NCBI GenBank assembly: GCA_002943765.1
Contig: PQWQ01000006.1
Span: forward strand, 1,550,001 to 1,614,000
Direction of reading: 5' to 3'
Origin: Psoroptes ovis
Taxonomy: Eukaryota; Arthropoda; Arachnida; Sarcoptiformes; Psoroptidae
DNA length: 64,000 nucleotides
Below, piece after piece: positions 11,746 through 26,790 of the stretch (positions are counted from its first letter, which is position 1; each line of letters opens with the position of its first letter). A program made the translations under genes and the position numbers. The notes under the pieces are model-generated. The model saw only the letters and a list, made by a program, of their open reading frames with translations, searched no databases and had not been told where the DNA came from.

Positions 11746-14700
11746 GATTTTAATGTGAAAATAAACATAAAAATTATGATGATGATCACAAATTTGAATA
11801 GACACTTGAGCATTTTTTTTAGTTTCGATTAGTATTTTTTTCACAACCAAAGAAAATAAACATCTATGAGTAAATATGCTAAAAATAACTTACAAAAGGC
11901 TGAAAATGAAAATTAAAAATTGATTAAGAGCGAGCAAGGAAGTGTATGCATATTTGTGTGAATAATTTCATCATTTCATGAATAAATGCGTACTGGTTAG
12001 CCTGTTTGTCGATTGGTCATGTATGATTATAACTGTAATATGAAAATATGGGAATATTACAATATGGACAAAAATCATTGTGAAAAACAAATATTTGCCA
12101 ATGATGTATGGCACTAGTCATCATAAAACTGAAACATGGACAAAAATACTCGTCATTTAATTTCATTATTCATCAATGTCAAATTCGCTGATATAACCTC
12201 AAAGGTTATGGAATTCGGAACATTAAAAATTTCAAACATTGACAAAAGCTAAGGTCATTCAATAATAATAATGATAAAAACTGGATCAAAAAGTGCAGCA
12301 AAATTTTCTAAGAAAAAAAAATCTAGGTGCAATGGGCATAAGCAAATTGAATTTGAATATAAATAATGAAAATGAAAATAAATAAATAAATTACCTTTGA
12401 ACGACAAAATTAAAAATTAAATTGAAAATTCAAATCTTTTTTACTTTGATTTAAACAACTTTTAATTATTTTTCGATGATTTTCACACAGGTAAATTTAT
12501 AATTTATTATAGAAAAACATTCAGAAACAAAATCAAGAAAGTGATGGATTTGTTTTCTTCGAGGAATTCGTGACGTTATTTATAATGAATTCAAAATGAT
12601 CAATGAGTGATGATGATAATTGTTAATAGTTTTGTTCATATTTGATGTCAAGTTTTTCTTTTTTTTTTTTTTTGGAAAAAAATTTCGATTTCAATCAAAA
12701 CAAATTGCGAAAAAAATAGGGTTCATCAATTGAAATGTGGAGAAAAAATTGAATTTTGAAATGGAAAAAAGTTCGTTATAAAAATTGCTTGAAACTCCCA
12801 AGAAATTTTTTATTTGCAAGTAAATTGATCAATGATTACATTGAAATTGTTCATTTATGATCAGTGATAGTTCATTCTTTAGTACATACTAAGCCACTAC
12901 AACTGAACCAACAAACGAACATAGGGGCAAAATTTGATCTAATTTGCACGCACTTGCAAGGTATTGAAGGTAAACCAAAATTTCAAGAATATTGCAAGGA
13001 CAAATTTTTTTTTATGGACTGACCAATGACCAATGGAGCTACAACGGTCAATCAATGATTCAAAATTTTTTTTTACGAAATTTTTTTTTCTAAAAATTAT
13101 AACAGAAGAGGTCATAGGTCAATTGACAAATAAAAAAATTGTTTAGACACATGGACATATTTGTGTTTGTTTGACCATTCGAAAACACATTCCAATCGAA
13201 TATATTTATTCAATGTAACAAAATATGGACCAAGATGATCAATAATAATGATAATAATAATATTGAAAACTATAAACTATTTAATGTGATTAGCCTTATC
13301 AATATGTTGATCATCGAAAATACCTGTGCAAGTTTGTGTGTGTGAATGCTTGTATCAGAGTTTGACAATTGATAGATTAGGCCTTAGGGCACTTGAAAAA
13401 ATTGAAAGAAGAAATACGGTTCACCCAATTCATTAAATGATGAATTGGCATTTTATTTCTCGAGGAATTTCCTAAGATTTTTTTTCTTTTCCTAGATCTA
13501 AACAAAGAAAAATCTTGGAAAAAAATATCTCAAAATCTATACTTTGCTTGCATTGGTCAGACAAAGCAGAAATTTTTTTAAGAAAAAACAATGCTTAGGC
13601 CATTTTATAAAGTCATCATCTTTTGTTTTCTTTTATTGTCATCGACATTGACATTGAAAATTTTGACATGTAAGCGCGCACATAGATTCTCTGGTGTAAA
13701 TTATGTTGAGAACAAAAATCATTTCAAAAATTTAAAGACTTAATTTATTTATCAAACATTTTATCGAATAAAATCAATGAAGATGATTGCAATTTTTGAT
13801 TGATTACGATCGTATGGTGCAAAGGCGATTTGCCTTATTTGACCCTTAGTGTCTTTTACGGCAGCTCAATGTCTGAAGACAAAATCAGGTATTTCAGCCA
13901 TTTTTTTCTTTTGTATTACAGTCAATTAAACAAAATGATTTTTATGAATCAATATAAAGCAAGAGAGAATAAGATTATAATGACTGATCGACTGTTGCTC
14001 ATGAAAAATTTTCATTTTAAAACAATTCAAAGGTGTTATTTGATAGAGATTAAAAAATTATCAATTCGAAAAAAGTAAATTCTTGAAATGACATTGAATC
14101 GAATTAATATTCAACAATATATGCCAAAAATATATTGATAAGTTTCATATTCACTAAAGGCTATTGCCGTGTTGATACGTTCAATTTTGTCATGAAAGTA
14201 TTCATGATGCATTCAAGAATGCATTCAGACATTTTTCAAATTTCATGCGTCGAACAAAAAAGAAAACGTGAAAAAAAATCAAATCGAATCGCACATAAAT
14301 ACTTGAAAAATTTACATTAAATAATAATAAATATAAATCACTTTATTTTTGAACAATAATGAAATGAAATAAAAAAAATACTTATAAATTGTGCATTTTG
14401 TGCAAGCTTGAATGGAAAGAAAAATTTTGAAACTGTCAAATGACAAAATGAATTATGTAATAATAATCATAAGCACTGTAATAATGTGCAAATTCAGAAA
14501 TAAAAGTAAAATTAAGCAAAAAAGAGGTAACCAACCACTGATAAACCATCCAGATACGTATAAAATAATTTATTGAATAAAATTGAAAATTAAATTCCAC
14601 CATTTTTCTTACCATTTCGTGAAATAAATAAACCAAAAAGAAAAAATCAATGAATCAATGATTTGTTTCACATTTGAATTCTTCACCTTTTTTCTTCTCT

Positions 14701-17700
14701 TTGAAAGCAAAAATGCCAGTGAAATCCAAGATTTTCCTTCGCAATCAGAACTTCAAATATCCATATCTCAACAACAGCAGAAGTATGGAAAAAATTACTA
14801 ACATGCATCTGCAGAATATCTTTCACACAAATGTGAAGAGGGTAACGAAACACAGAAGAAAAATGAAATGGACATTTCTCAATTTCTTAAATCATTTTCT
14901 CGAATGAAAGAAATTGAAAATTAAGCAAAAATAAAATTTATTTCATTTTTTTTTCTTGAATTCCAATTAATCTTATCTGAATTTAATTTTAAGAATTTCT
15001 GCAAGCATTTTTCATGAAGGAAAAAGTAAAGTTAAATATTTTGAAATTTGATGGAAAGAAAAATAATTTTCATGCAATCAAAGCAATGCATTTAGAATGA
15101 TCGTTATAAATTTTCAAAACATGGAAAAATAATGATAATTCAGAGCATCGGAATAAATTTTATCAAAAATTTTTGCATACAAAAACAACACACGATAAAA
15201 TGATTGATACATGATAATTTTAGTATTTTCAGTGTTTAATGGTGCATTTTGGTTCTGACTTCAACTTACTGCAATGATGCAAACACCATTATTATTATTT
15301 GCAACAAAAAACACAATAAAATTGGTTGTTTCTCTTGTAAATTTCGTTTTTCACAAGTCAGAAATTGACAGGTAATCAAATCAAACAGCAAAAACAACAA
15401 AATAAAAATTACAAGTCATGTGATAAAATTCAAATTAATGACCGGTGAAAACTTTAAAATTTTTCATTTCTAACATTTGAATAAAATAAAATTTTTTTTT
15501 AAAGGTGTGCGCCTATGATGTTTGAGCACGCTTTACTCTTAGCAAAAGCATCGAATATTATTTTTGCACCTTTGAAAATGATGTTAAATTCAGCAAGAAT
15601 ACATTTTCAGGGCTTGCCTGGTGTTTGGTGTGCGATGATAATTCCATTATTCATGAAAAAAATGGACCAAAATGCAAACTATAGCATACAGCATATGCAA
15701 ACGCGTGCCATTTGTGCTAATATTGATTAATGATAAATGTAGTTTGAATCATCATAAAATTTCACATCATCACCCAACGTATATCGATTTATAATTCATT
15801 TGAATCAACAAGTGATTATGCAAAATCATGATTTTGTTGTTCGTTGACCAATTAAATATTTTTCAAATCAATAAAAAGGTGAAAAATCTGAAAATACAGA
15901 ATTCGTGATTCATTATTTATTTTTCATTTAATCCATTGAATAACAAATAATGCTCACAATAATAAATCAACGAATGAATTGACAAAACTTGTCAAATTTA
16001 GATTTTTTTCTCTTTGAATTTTGCTCATCATTTGGATATGTGAGTAAAATAACTAATTGTTAGCATTAATTTGACATTGAAATCATTGCTAAACGTCCGT
16101 GCAAAATTTGTTTTGAACAAATTTGAATTTTTGGCCGAAAAAAATTGCAATTGGATGTTTGATAATTCGAAAATTTGAAATCAAATATTTCAGTGAAAAA
16201 AAGTATTCAGTTTGATTGATCATTTTTGTTTATTCATCGATTAAACAAGACATATGAATCAAAATTCAGAGATGTATAGTCTTTTTTCGAAAAGCAAGTC
16301 AATCACTGAAATGCAACATTTATTATATAAGAGACTGGTGATTTTACAAAAGGACAATATTTTTTGGAACAATAATCTGCATCATTCACAATTAATATTG
16401 AAGGACAACAATCACAATTGTCGATAATTGTTGCAATTTGTTCATTTTAAGGAAAAAAATTTAAGCAAAAAAATTGTAACCAAAGAAACTTATGAGAAAT
16501 TTCTCATGATTTTTTCTTTTTTTGCATTATTCCATTAAACAATTTAGAAAAACATTAGATTGAAATTGTTATAAGGTTATTATGAAAGTTGTTTTGTATA
16601 TTACTTAACGTAGAAACACTTAGTGTATTGCATTAATTTAGTGTTGTATGCTAAAAAGGAAAGTTTTTTCGATCGAAATCAAAATTGACATTTTTGACTG
16701 ATAAAATTGAGTAAATTTTAAATATTTTTAGATAAAAATGATGGAAAATTTTCTTTTAAAAAGGTTCTCTACAATTTTGATCAAAATTCAAAAAAGAAAA
16801 ATTTCAAAACAAAATAATAAATTGATTCATATGATTAAATTGCTTATTTATTAATTTATTTGTTTATCAATTATGATCATTTATGTTCATTTTATGAATT
16901 TCAGAAAAAAAAAATTTCATGTGAATATTCATTATTTATATCTTATTTAATGTATTTGCCATTATTATTATTATTGATATTGAATACAATGAAGGTCATC
17001 GTTGAGAAATGATGCTAATAATAATAGTAATAATATGAATGACGTTTCATTCATTACAGAGAATTTTTCATCGTATTTCATTCCATTTTTTCTTACATTT
17101 TATCTTGAAAATTTCTTTAAAAAAAGAAAATAAATGAAAATCAAAATCAATGAATGTAAATTGATGATGATGCATCTGAATGTAAGTACGAAAGAAATTG
17201 ATGATTGCCACTCAAAATGAGCTTCAGATCAAATTGTGGAAATTATCAGTTTTCATTTTCTTGTTTCGAATTCAAATTTGAATGAAAACCTAATGCAACG
17301 TGGTATGTGTGTGTGAGTGTATGAAGCACCAACGCACCATTTCAGATAAAAGATCAAAATAAATCGAAAAAAAAATGAAAATTCAGTGAACTTTTAAAAT
17401 GTTTGTCAAATGAAAAATTGAACGTAGGCAGCGAATGTTGACATATACTGAGATTATGAAATCAATTTTTAGTTCTTTCTGAATAGTTGAAGAAACATCT
17501 GAAAAGAAAATGAAATCTTTCAAAAACCTAACATTCAAAATTGCATTGAAATTGATTGAAAATTTTAATTAATCATAGAATTAATGATTGTTATTCTTTC
17601 ATCAATGATGTTTCATTGAAATTCAATTACAAGGAAAAATTAATCATAAAATCATTACATTACTTTGAAAGGGTTGAGGGTAATAAAAATAGAAGAATTC

Positions 17701-19080
17701 TCAATATTACATTTATTACATTGAAGATTATGATGTTATTACATTCACACTTTTACAAATTATTTTTTCAAGAGAAAAAAATTTGTTGTCACAATCATTG
17801 GAATATCGTCATTATATTTAAACACAATAATTTAACCATGACATCATCAATATTTTGGGATTTTTTCGAAGGGATTTTTCATTCGTTGCAAAATGAAAAT
17901 TCTAAGGTCAATGATTTGACATTTACCGATTCACAATTCCTAATCAACTAAATTTGTAGATAAAGTAGCTCTTATTGCATCAAGCATTTTATCATTGATT
18001 ACCATTAAATATGTGTGCGTCAAGAATGAATGCATAAATAAAACCTTTGGTATTTATTCAAAATGGAAATCCATGATAAAATTCTTCAAATGATATAATT
18101 CACATAATAAAGTGAAAAAATTTCGAAGAAAAAAAGGTGTATTATTTGAAAAATTAGAAATAAATGTAAATTTCTAAGTTTGAAAAATAGCGAAAATCAT
18201 CTAATCATAAAAACTGCCGATAACGTTTTATTACGTTTCTAACAAGCTTGATTTTAGTACATTTTGAATTTAGAAAACAGTAATGTAAGATGCTTTTTAG
18301 GAGGTAAAAAAATTGGCATTTTAAAATATATCAGCAAAAGATTCCTTAGATATTTAATGGATGAACGTTTTTTTTCGAAAGAAAAATGGTCAAAGAACTT
18401 TTTTGATTAGAGTAAAAAAAAGTAAACTAACTTACCACCAAGTTGATGTTCACTTTGATGAAGAAAAAAATAAAGATAAATTAAGAGATGAGAAGAGAAG
18501 AACAATCAAATGTTTAATTTTGGAATTAAATGAAAAATTAGTTTTTTTCGTAAATGAAAATGAAAATTCATATATCCACAAGTAAATTCGGTTAATTCTG
18601 CGACAACAAAACAAAACTAAAAGTCGTTTGAGTTGATTTTGATGCTTATCAGCGAAAAAGTAAAAAAAAATTCAAAAAAAAACTTTAAGATGTCTCAAAT
18701 CTCTTGTCACTGATTGAAAATTCAATTGAAGAAACACAAATTCGCCACGACTTTCACAGGTGAATTTTTAAAAATGGTTTTTAAGATCAAAATGGTTTAA
18801 ATTGGTCAAAGAATCAATGTTAAAATTTCGTTTTTAGTTTTGGCGCGAGTTGAGACAAACACAAAAAAATCGGAATGTTTGAAAAAAAATTAGTTGATAC
18901 ACATATCAACATGACAAAAGTTAAAAGCAAACTGATTCATCTACCAAACTGTATCTGCAATGTTTTCCAGAAAAAAATTTGATAGAAAAATTAAGCAATT
19001 CGTCTCAATCACATATCTATGCGTCTAGCAGCCTCTAAAATTTGTTTAATTAGAAAAGTTTTGAATCACTTTTAATTGAT

Positions 19081-19192
19081 GCTTCTACCTGTTGATTTTT
19101 ATATTTTTGTCGAATTATTGTTGAAACTTTCTCACTGATGAATGCTACTACGTTTTTGGCAAAAAAATTTGAGAAAAAACGGTAGTAGAAGC
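19081..19192. repeat. Nested inverted repeats, hairpin
   Basis: An outer inverted repeat pairs GCTTCTAC (19,081-19,088) with GTAGAAGC (19,185-19,192). Inside it, CTACTACGTTTTT (from 19,145) pairs with AAAAAACGGTAGTAG (to 19,188), leaving a loop of about 15 nt. It might be a miniature element, but no convincing target-site duplication flanks it. Confidence 0.4.
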
Positions 19193-21669
19193 AACAGGTT
19201 GTGTGACATAATTTCAAACTGCTTCTTGTGTGAGTGTGTTAGGCGAAGAATTCGAATTTTCGAATTTCGGATTAATTCGAAGAATTTCCTTTGTTTACAT
19301 TTAATGAAGAAAATGTAGAATGAATAATTGAATATGAATGAATCACCCAGAACTACGATTGAAATTTCTTAGGAAAATTGATAAAATTACGAAATCTTTG
19401 ATATGAATGAATCAATTAAATAAAAAATGCAATTCAAGAAGGATTAAATTGGTAAACTCAATAAAGATAATAATATTGATGATAATAATTTGATTGATTA
19501 TGAAATATCGACAACAATGACAATAAATTTTTTCCCCTTCATGAATTTGTTATTTGTTTATTAATATTATTATTATGTGAAATTCATTTTTTCTTCTATT
19601 GATTGAATTTTTTCTTTACTGAATGATAAATGGTGAATTATGATGATGAATTCAATGAGTAATAATTGTGAATGGGTCAAATGAATGAATCAATGCAAAT
19701 TAAAAAATCAAAATTTAATGAAATTCATACATGCGGCCACCAATTGAATTCAATAATAATAAAAATGAAATTGATAAAATGAAAAAAAAATTCGAATTGA
19801 TGTTCTCCACATCATTTCATTGTATATTATTATGATATTGTTGTCAATTAATGAAGATATGTTTCGAATATTTCAAAATGGCCAAATTTCTTCCAAAATA
19901 AAAGACTTTTGATGAAGAAAGATGAAAGTATTTTTTCTCCATTATATGAATTTGAATTTATTTTTTTATTGACTGCTTATAAATCAATGAAATCAAAATG
20001 AATGCAGCAAAGAATGGCAGCAAAATTACAAAATGTTAGTACATAAGTTTTTTTCATTTATTACGCTATATGCACTGTGATAATATTTTTATTAGACTAC
20101 CTGCAGATTGAATTATTGTTTTCTATTAATTTTTGAGTATTTTGCATTTGATTACATAACAAATATTGTTGTTATTATCATCATTATTATTATCATTTTT
20201 CACAAATGATGATAATATGATACATCTTTGTTTAATGAAAAATCGTACGGGTCAAATTATATAAATTTTGTTCATGCGTTCAATCGACAGCAGGTGAATT
20301 ATTTCATTCTGTTTTTTTGCAATTATTGAGTAAAAATTATTGTTAAACGAATGATGAAAAAAATTTTCATAACATTCAATCAATCAATGACAAATCATTG
20401 ATTGACATTGAAACAATGGAAAGAAAGCAATAATTTTTCATTTGTTCAAATGGATTTCTAATAATGATTCAACTATATTTCCTTTTCCTTTCAGCGAAAC
20501 TTTATCATTAAAATTCCATTGAAAACACACGCTTGCATGAAACCGAAATGCAAAAAAAAAAAAAATTGAAATTCTTCCACGTATTTAGATAACATTCGAT
20601 GTTTTTCTTCTTTTTCTTATTGAATGTCGAATTGCATTTAATATTAAATCAAATCAAACGAATTTCAAAACTTGAAGGTCTTTTCGATTGATTAATGATA
20701 CGTTAATGATAATGTAAAAATATTTTCAATACTCTCTTCTCATCAATGATCAATTTTGATCCAAAATATATTTCGAAAAAAATAAAATAATAAAAATGAT
20801 ATAAAAATATTTACGATTTGTGCCAATTATCATCTAATAAAAAAATGCATTAAAATAAAATGGAAAAAAATTTCATTAATTTCAAATTCAATCGATAATT
20901 AATTTGTTTATTGTACTATCATTGAATCAAAGATGTGAATTTTTGATAATAATGAAATTTGTTTACTTTTTATGAAATTTCTTTCAAGGTAAAAAACGAT
21001 TGTCATTTTATTGATTTCACAATATTTCAATTATAATATAAATAATCAAATCGATTCAAATCATTTCTATCGGATAAATTATACCTGACTTCGATTAATT
21101 AATTAATTAGTACTAAAAGTAATTATCAAAATGTCCGTTGAATGACCTTAATGTTTTTCCATTCATAAATGTTTTTGACTTTGAATTTTTAATCAATTTT
21201 TTCATTCATTTGCAATGACCAGATCAACAAATAATTTTGTTTAATTTACTTGTGATCAGATCGATCAATCAATCAAACAGTATTCATTCAATATATCATA
21301 CATCCCACAATCAAATGTTTTTTCAAATTAATAGCTGTCGCGTGAGTGTGTTAGCAATTAATATTAATGCCGGCTCTATGTTATTTGAAGCAAAAAAAAA
21401 AAAAAAAAAATTAATTCATAAATATGTTTTTAAAAGATGAATGTTATACGTGTAAATTTTTTTTCCCTATTTCATTTGCCAAAATATTTAATGTTCGTAC
21501 TTGTGTATATTTCATTTTGTTGTGAAAAAAAAAACATATTTTTCTATTCCCATAGAAACATTTTTATATTAGTCATGGCTTTTGCAAGTGTTAGTTGTTC
21601 TGTACGAACAAACAAGCAAAAATGAAATCAAAATTTCATGGTCTATATGATCTTATGATCCATGATTAT

Positions 21670-21695
21670 ATGATGATGATGATGATGATGATGAT
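21670..21695. repeat. ATG trinucleotide microsatellite
   Basis: This is a perfect ATG/GAT trinucleotide run of about 26 bp. It represents the commonest simple repeat of the window, similar to the run at 26,766-26,790. Confidence 0.85.
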
Positions 21696-24600
21696 AATAA
21701 CATTAATTCATTTCAATCATTTTTTGTTACAATCGAAAAAAAATATTGAAATTGATTTTTCCATCAATTTTTGATGAAAAAATAAATGCATTAACAAACA
21801 ACACTATACAAACATCTCAATGATAATATCTCAATTATTAATTCATTCATACATTCATATATTAATTATGAATTTTATTTCTTTATTTATTTATCTTAAA
21901 TTTGAGAAGAAAATTATTAAACAGATGGAATTTGATGAATAAAAAAAAATGTTAGCAAATACACGGAAATATCCCATGGATTTCATCTCTTGATGTTGTT
22001 GTTTTTGACATTAATTATGAAAATGTTTTTTTTCATTATGATGATCTCAAGATTTTTTCGTTTTTAATTATTATCAATATAAAAATTTAATATTCTCATT
22101 TTTTATTTCTGTCAAATTTATTCATTGAATCTATCTTTGAGAAGCAAAAAATAACAAAATAAATCGATAAAATATAAATTTCAATGATAATTATATTATT
22201 ATGATTGCAAATGTACGAATGAATAAATCAATGAAAGCAACGAATGTTAAATTTTTACCATTGCTTCATTGAATTTCAATGAATTTTTTTTTAGATTCAA
22301 TTTGAATCAGTATTTTTTCTGTGTTTGTTTTTCGATTTTGCATTTGCATTTGTTTATGCACATCTAAGTTTGGTTTGATTCAGATTATCAGCATTTATTT
22401 GATGGGTGATTCACTTTTTCGAGTATCGATTGATCGCAAACTAATTCAAATATAATAAGATATTTCGTTGATGAAATAGCTGAATTGAGTCAGTTTTTTT
22501 TCTTTGAATCAAATTCAAAATTAGGACCATCATTCGAATTATTCATGGTACCAATCAATATCCTTTGAATGAACCTGTGATTTAATAAGAAAATTATGGC
22601 AATAAATGATGTGAGGTGAATGAATGAATGGAAGAAAATTGATAACAATCGAATTTAATAATGATGATGATAGGAAGCTACAAAAATGAAAAACAATGGC
22701 CCATTTTTTATTAAATACAAATCGTTGTAAGATTTTCTTTTCTTACATTGAAAAAAGATCAATAAATTTTTATTTGTTTCGTTTCATCGAAATGATCGAA
22801 AAAATGACTAATAATTATGGTTAAAAAAAATAATGATTGGTGACCAAAATATGATAAAGTCAAAATTCAATCGATTTCAAATCAAATTTGATCCAAATCA
22901 TCGCCTTTTTTTATTTTCCTATCGATATATAAATATTTACTCCACCTCTATTGACATCATAATATTGTTTCATGTATTCATTCATTCAGAAGTTATTGAT
23001 GTCATTCGATGTATTTGATGATAGAATTTAATTCAAAAAACAAAAAACAATCAGTATGGTGTGGAATGTCAACGGTTCCTAATATGAAATATTTTCAAAA
23101 TCAAGTTTATCAATGTGTTTTTTTTTCATTCGTTTTTCCATGTCATTAACCGTCAACAAAATGAAATGGAAATTATTCATATTTTAAGTTCATTAATCGA
23201 AAAAACGCGCCCAACGACTATATTATTAAGAAATAAATGTATCAAGAAAAAATGACAATTATAATATCAATCAGTACGATCAATTTGAGAATAAATGCAT
23301 ATTAATTGATCGAACAATGATAAAAATGAAAGGATAACAATCGAATCATTGTTGTCATTGTGGATTTTATGTGTTAAAAATTGTTCTTTATCCAATTAGC
23401 ATTGAAAATTGACACAAGAAAATTTCAATCATTTTGATTCTATTGTAGCTCATTTCTTTTTATTTGAACTTTTTTCCACACTTTCAATCAATCCATCAAT
23501 TTTTACCTAGATTTTCACTTATTTGATTACATAATCGCTATTATTTTTCAATTTTTATTACTTGTTTATAACTTAATACATAACGATTATATTTCTTTGA
23601 TTCAAAAATGATAATCATAATAATATGTGTTATTTTTTGTCATAATTCCGAAAATATAACTAAGCTGTTTTTATTTATCGAAAAATAATCAATTTTATTT
23701 GATTCATAATTCAATCATTCGTATTCGAATCAATATATGATAATCATGGTAAAAAGCGTGGGACAACTATTCTCAATCGTCATTTGTATTGAATAAAATC
23801 AATTCATTATTCTATGTATTTCATCATATTCAAATGTGAGAATAATTATTTGATTGAAATTTGTTATTTTTAAATTAATTTTCTATTTAATCAGGAATTG
23901 ATTTAAAAAGAAACAAAACAAAACAAATTGTCAAATTGTTAATTGATTTTTTAAATTATATTTGTTCTGCTTTGTTATTTTACATACAAATTTTTAATTA
24001 CTGAGCATCGTTGGGCTTTTCGCCAATTTGTAACCTTCACTAAAATGTGACTAAATTTCAAGATTATTTTATTTCGATTTATTGATCATTCATTGATTGA
24101 TTGAATTTAATCGCAAAGAAAAAAAATATAAGTGAATAATTGACTGATTTAAGGATATTTTGCTCACTTACTCAGCATTTATATTTCACAATACACAACT
24201 GCCAACTTAAATCCATTTTTTTTCAAAAATTTCCACTACTTTGAAATACTCTGCTCATTTTTCAAAATATAAACTAAAATTCTAAGTTTTTTTCTAAATT
24301 ATGAAATTTTCATACTATTTATACACGTATCTAATATTAAATTAGATTCACTTCATTAAATTTTCATTCATCATTTTTTCCCAATGAAAATGGGTTTGAT
24401 GAATGTTCATGTGAAGAATAAAACTAATAATAACTCTGTTATTGTTTTGTCGGCGTAATATGTGCTGCAAACATATAATAACATAAACACCATAGAAATT
24501 TTTTTGTAAATCAGGAAGACTTCTGGATTCACGATTTTCTTATGTTTTGCCCTAAAAAAATCCAGAAAAAACAACGCTATTGTTATTCTTTCTCTGTCTT

Positions 24601-26765
24601 CCCTTTTTTTCATTGTTCAAATCAATGCCAATTAATTCATTCATCCAATTTGTTTAGTGTTATTATCATTATTATTGTTTTTTATTATCATTGTTTATTT
24701 CATACATGATAATGATGATCAAGTTTATGTTTTTTTTTCTTTTCACAAAGATGCAAACTTAATTATATCAAACAATTTCATTATAAATATATTCATCTCA
24801 TACTTATTATTATTATTTGATAATGATGATCAATGCATGCATGCTTCAACAATTGCAATAGATTACGGAAGAAACATAAAAATCGCAATTAACAAGAACA
24901 AAAACGAAATTGTCCTTTGACATTCGATGTTTTTTTCTTGATCGCTGAATTGAATACAAATCAATTTTCTTCAATCAATTAATCTATGTAAAAATTAATG
25001 ATTTTTCAATAATATTTGTCCACCGAAAATAAAAATTAGATTCATGATTTGATTATCATTAACATTGATATAATCTACAATTTATTTTATGTTCAATGAA
25101 ATCTAACTTTTAATCATTTTTCCTTTCTGAATGGAAAAGAATTAATTTATTATTTGGTGTGTTACTGTGGTCCAAATACCTTATGTTGTTCGAGTATATC
25201 TGTTAATTTTTCCTTTAGATTAAAACAAAAATCACTAAAAGAATTGCAAATTTCAGTTTGATAAAAGGAAAAAAATTGTATTGTATTGAATTTAATAATA
25301 ACATCATTTCAAAGCAATGAGCAATGATAATGATAAATATTATTTATGATAATAATATGTTTGATCTATTGATTATCATTTCCATTATTATTGTTATTCT
25401 TTTATCATGCGTCTTTTATGTTTTGTTTTGAACATTCTATTTTTCTAAATTATGCATAAATATTAATGATAAAATTTATTTTTCCATATCTTGTTATGAT
25501 AACAAAGTAAACAATGATGTATGGATAGATTTTTATGACCTGATAATTGAAAAAAATATGAATTTGAATTGTTTTTTGTTCTTTTTCTTTTTTTCCATCA
25601 TATCTCAAATTGAATGGATTAAAAAAATTCAATTCAAAAATCAATATTGAACATTGACCTGTTTATATATGATGATGAATACGCGTATTGATAGTGTGTT
25701 TGTGTGTGTGTGTTCCTTGACATTATAATCATAAAATAATCATGAATAAATGAATATCAATATTCATACATTTTCTCTATTTTTTAATGTATCCATAAAA
25801 TTTTTTTATAATTTAAAATAATTTGAAATAATTTATATATCTCGAAATGAAATACATAAAAATCATAATAATAACAATAATATACCTGTCTGAAAATATA
25901 TAATCAATCAATCAATAAATACAAATCGATGATATTGATTCATTATGACAAATTTAGATTTTTTTTCTTTCTTTTAATCAAAATAAAGCTTTTGTTTGTT
26001 ATTATTTTGTATTGAAAAATATTGTCTTTATTGAATATTGAACATTCAATATCCATATTGTTCAAACATTAATAATATCATTAATGTGATCGAAAAATGA
26101 TGATAATGATTTTGATTGCATGTATAGAATCGCCATACAAATCATTCTTGTCTTTTGATTATTGTTATTGACATTACATGCTTTACAATGCATATAAAAT
26201 GTGTGTTTGTTTTGTACATGGCGATGTTTTGAAAATTTTTATCAAAAATTTATTTTTCTGTTTAAATAATGTTAACTAGAATTGAACGAATATTGAACGC
26301 ACCTTTTCACATTCATTTAATCATTCACTATCTTGTCATGTATCTGTCTATTTTTATGTCTATTACTAATATCTACAATACTAAAGCATTATGGAATGAT
26401 AATCATGTTGTTGCTGTTGCTGCTAATGATGATCAAAATCAAAATCATGTTGAAAAATTTATGCTAACATCATCAACAATATAGATTGTCTAATCTCTTC
26501 CGCATCTTATTATATTTATATGATTATGATGATGTTGATGATGTTGTTGTTGATTTTGATGTTAATAATTTTGAATAGAGTCAATGAATGAATGATTGAA
26601 ATAAAAAAATTTTGCAATTTGAAATTCATTTTACGATATAATTGGATTGAAATTTTTTTCTTCGATAAAATGTTTTTGTTTGTTTAAAAAAAATAACGAA
26701 ATATAAAATACATCTAAGGCTGAGATATCGAATTCTTTAATTTATCATCAAACATTTCATGATTT

Positions 26766-26790
26766 GATGATGATGATGATGATGATGATA
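26766..26790. repeat. GAT trinucleotide microsatellite
   Basis: This is a perfect GAT run of about eight units within AT-rich noncoding DNA. On the minus strand it gives a polyserine stretch in a chance open frame, which is not evidence of a gene. Confidence 0.85.

Noticed and set aside
13800..13884. Less AT-rich patch that looked like an immunoglobulin-domain exon (TIVWCKGDLPYLTL)
   Set aside because: There is no acceptor upstream (a stop lies directly before it), no Ig cysteine pair, and other frames are equally plausible; probably a relic.
15515..15730. 71-codon open frame in a GC-richer patch
   Set aside because: No recognisable motif or splice sites; no terminal repeats found to make it a transposon.
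17556..17951. 131-codon open frame on the plus strand
   Set aside because: No ATG at the start, no family motif, AT-driven residues (N, I, K, F); frames of this length are expected by chance in this composition.
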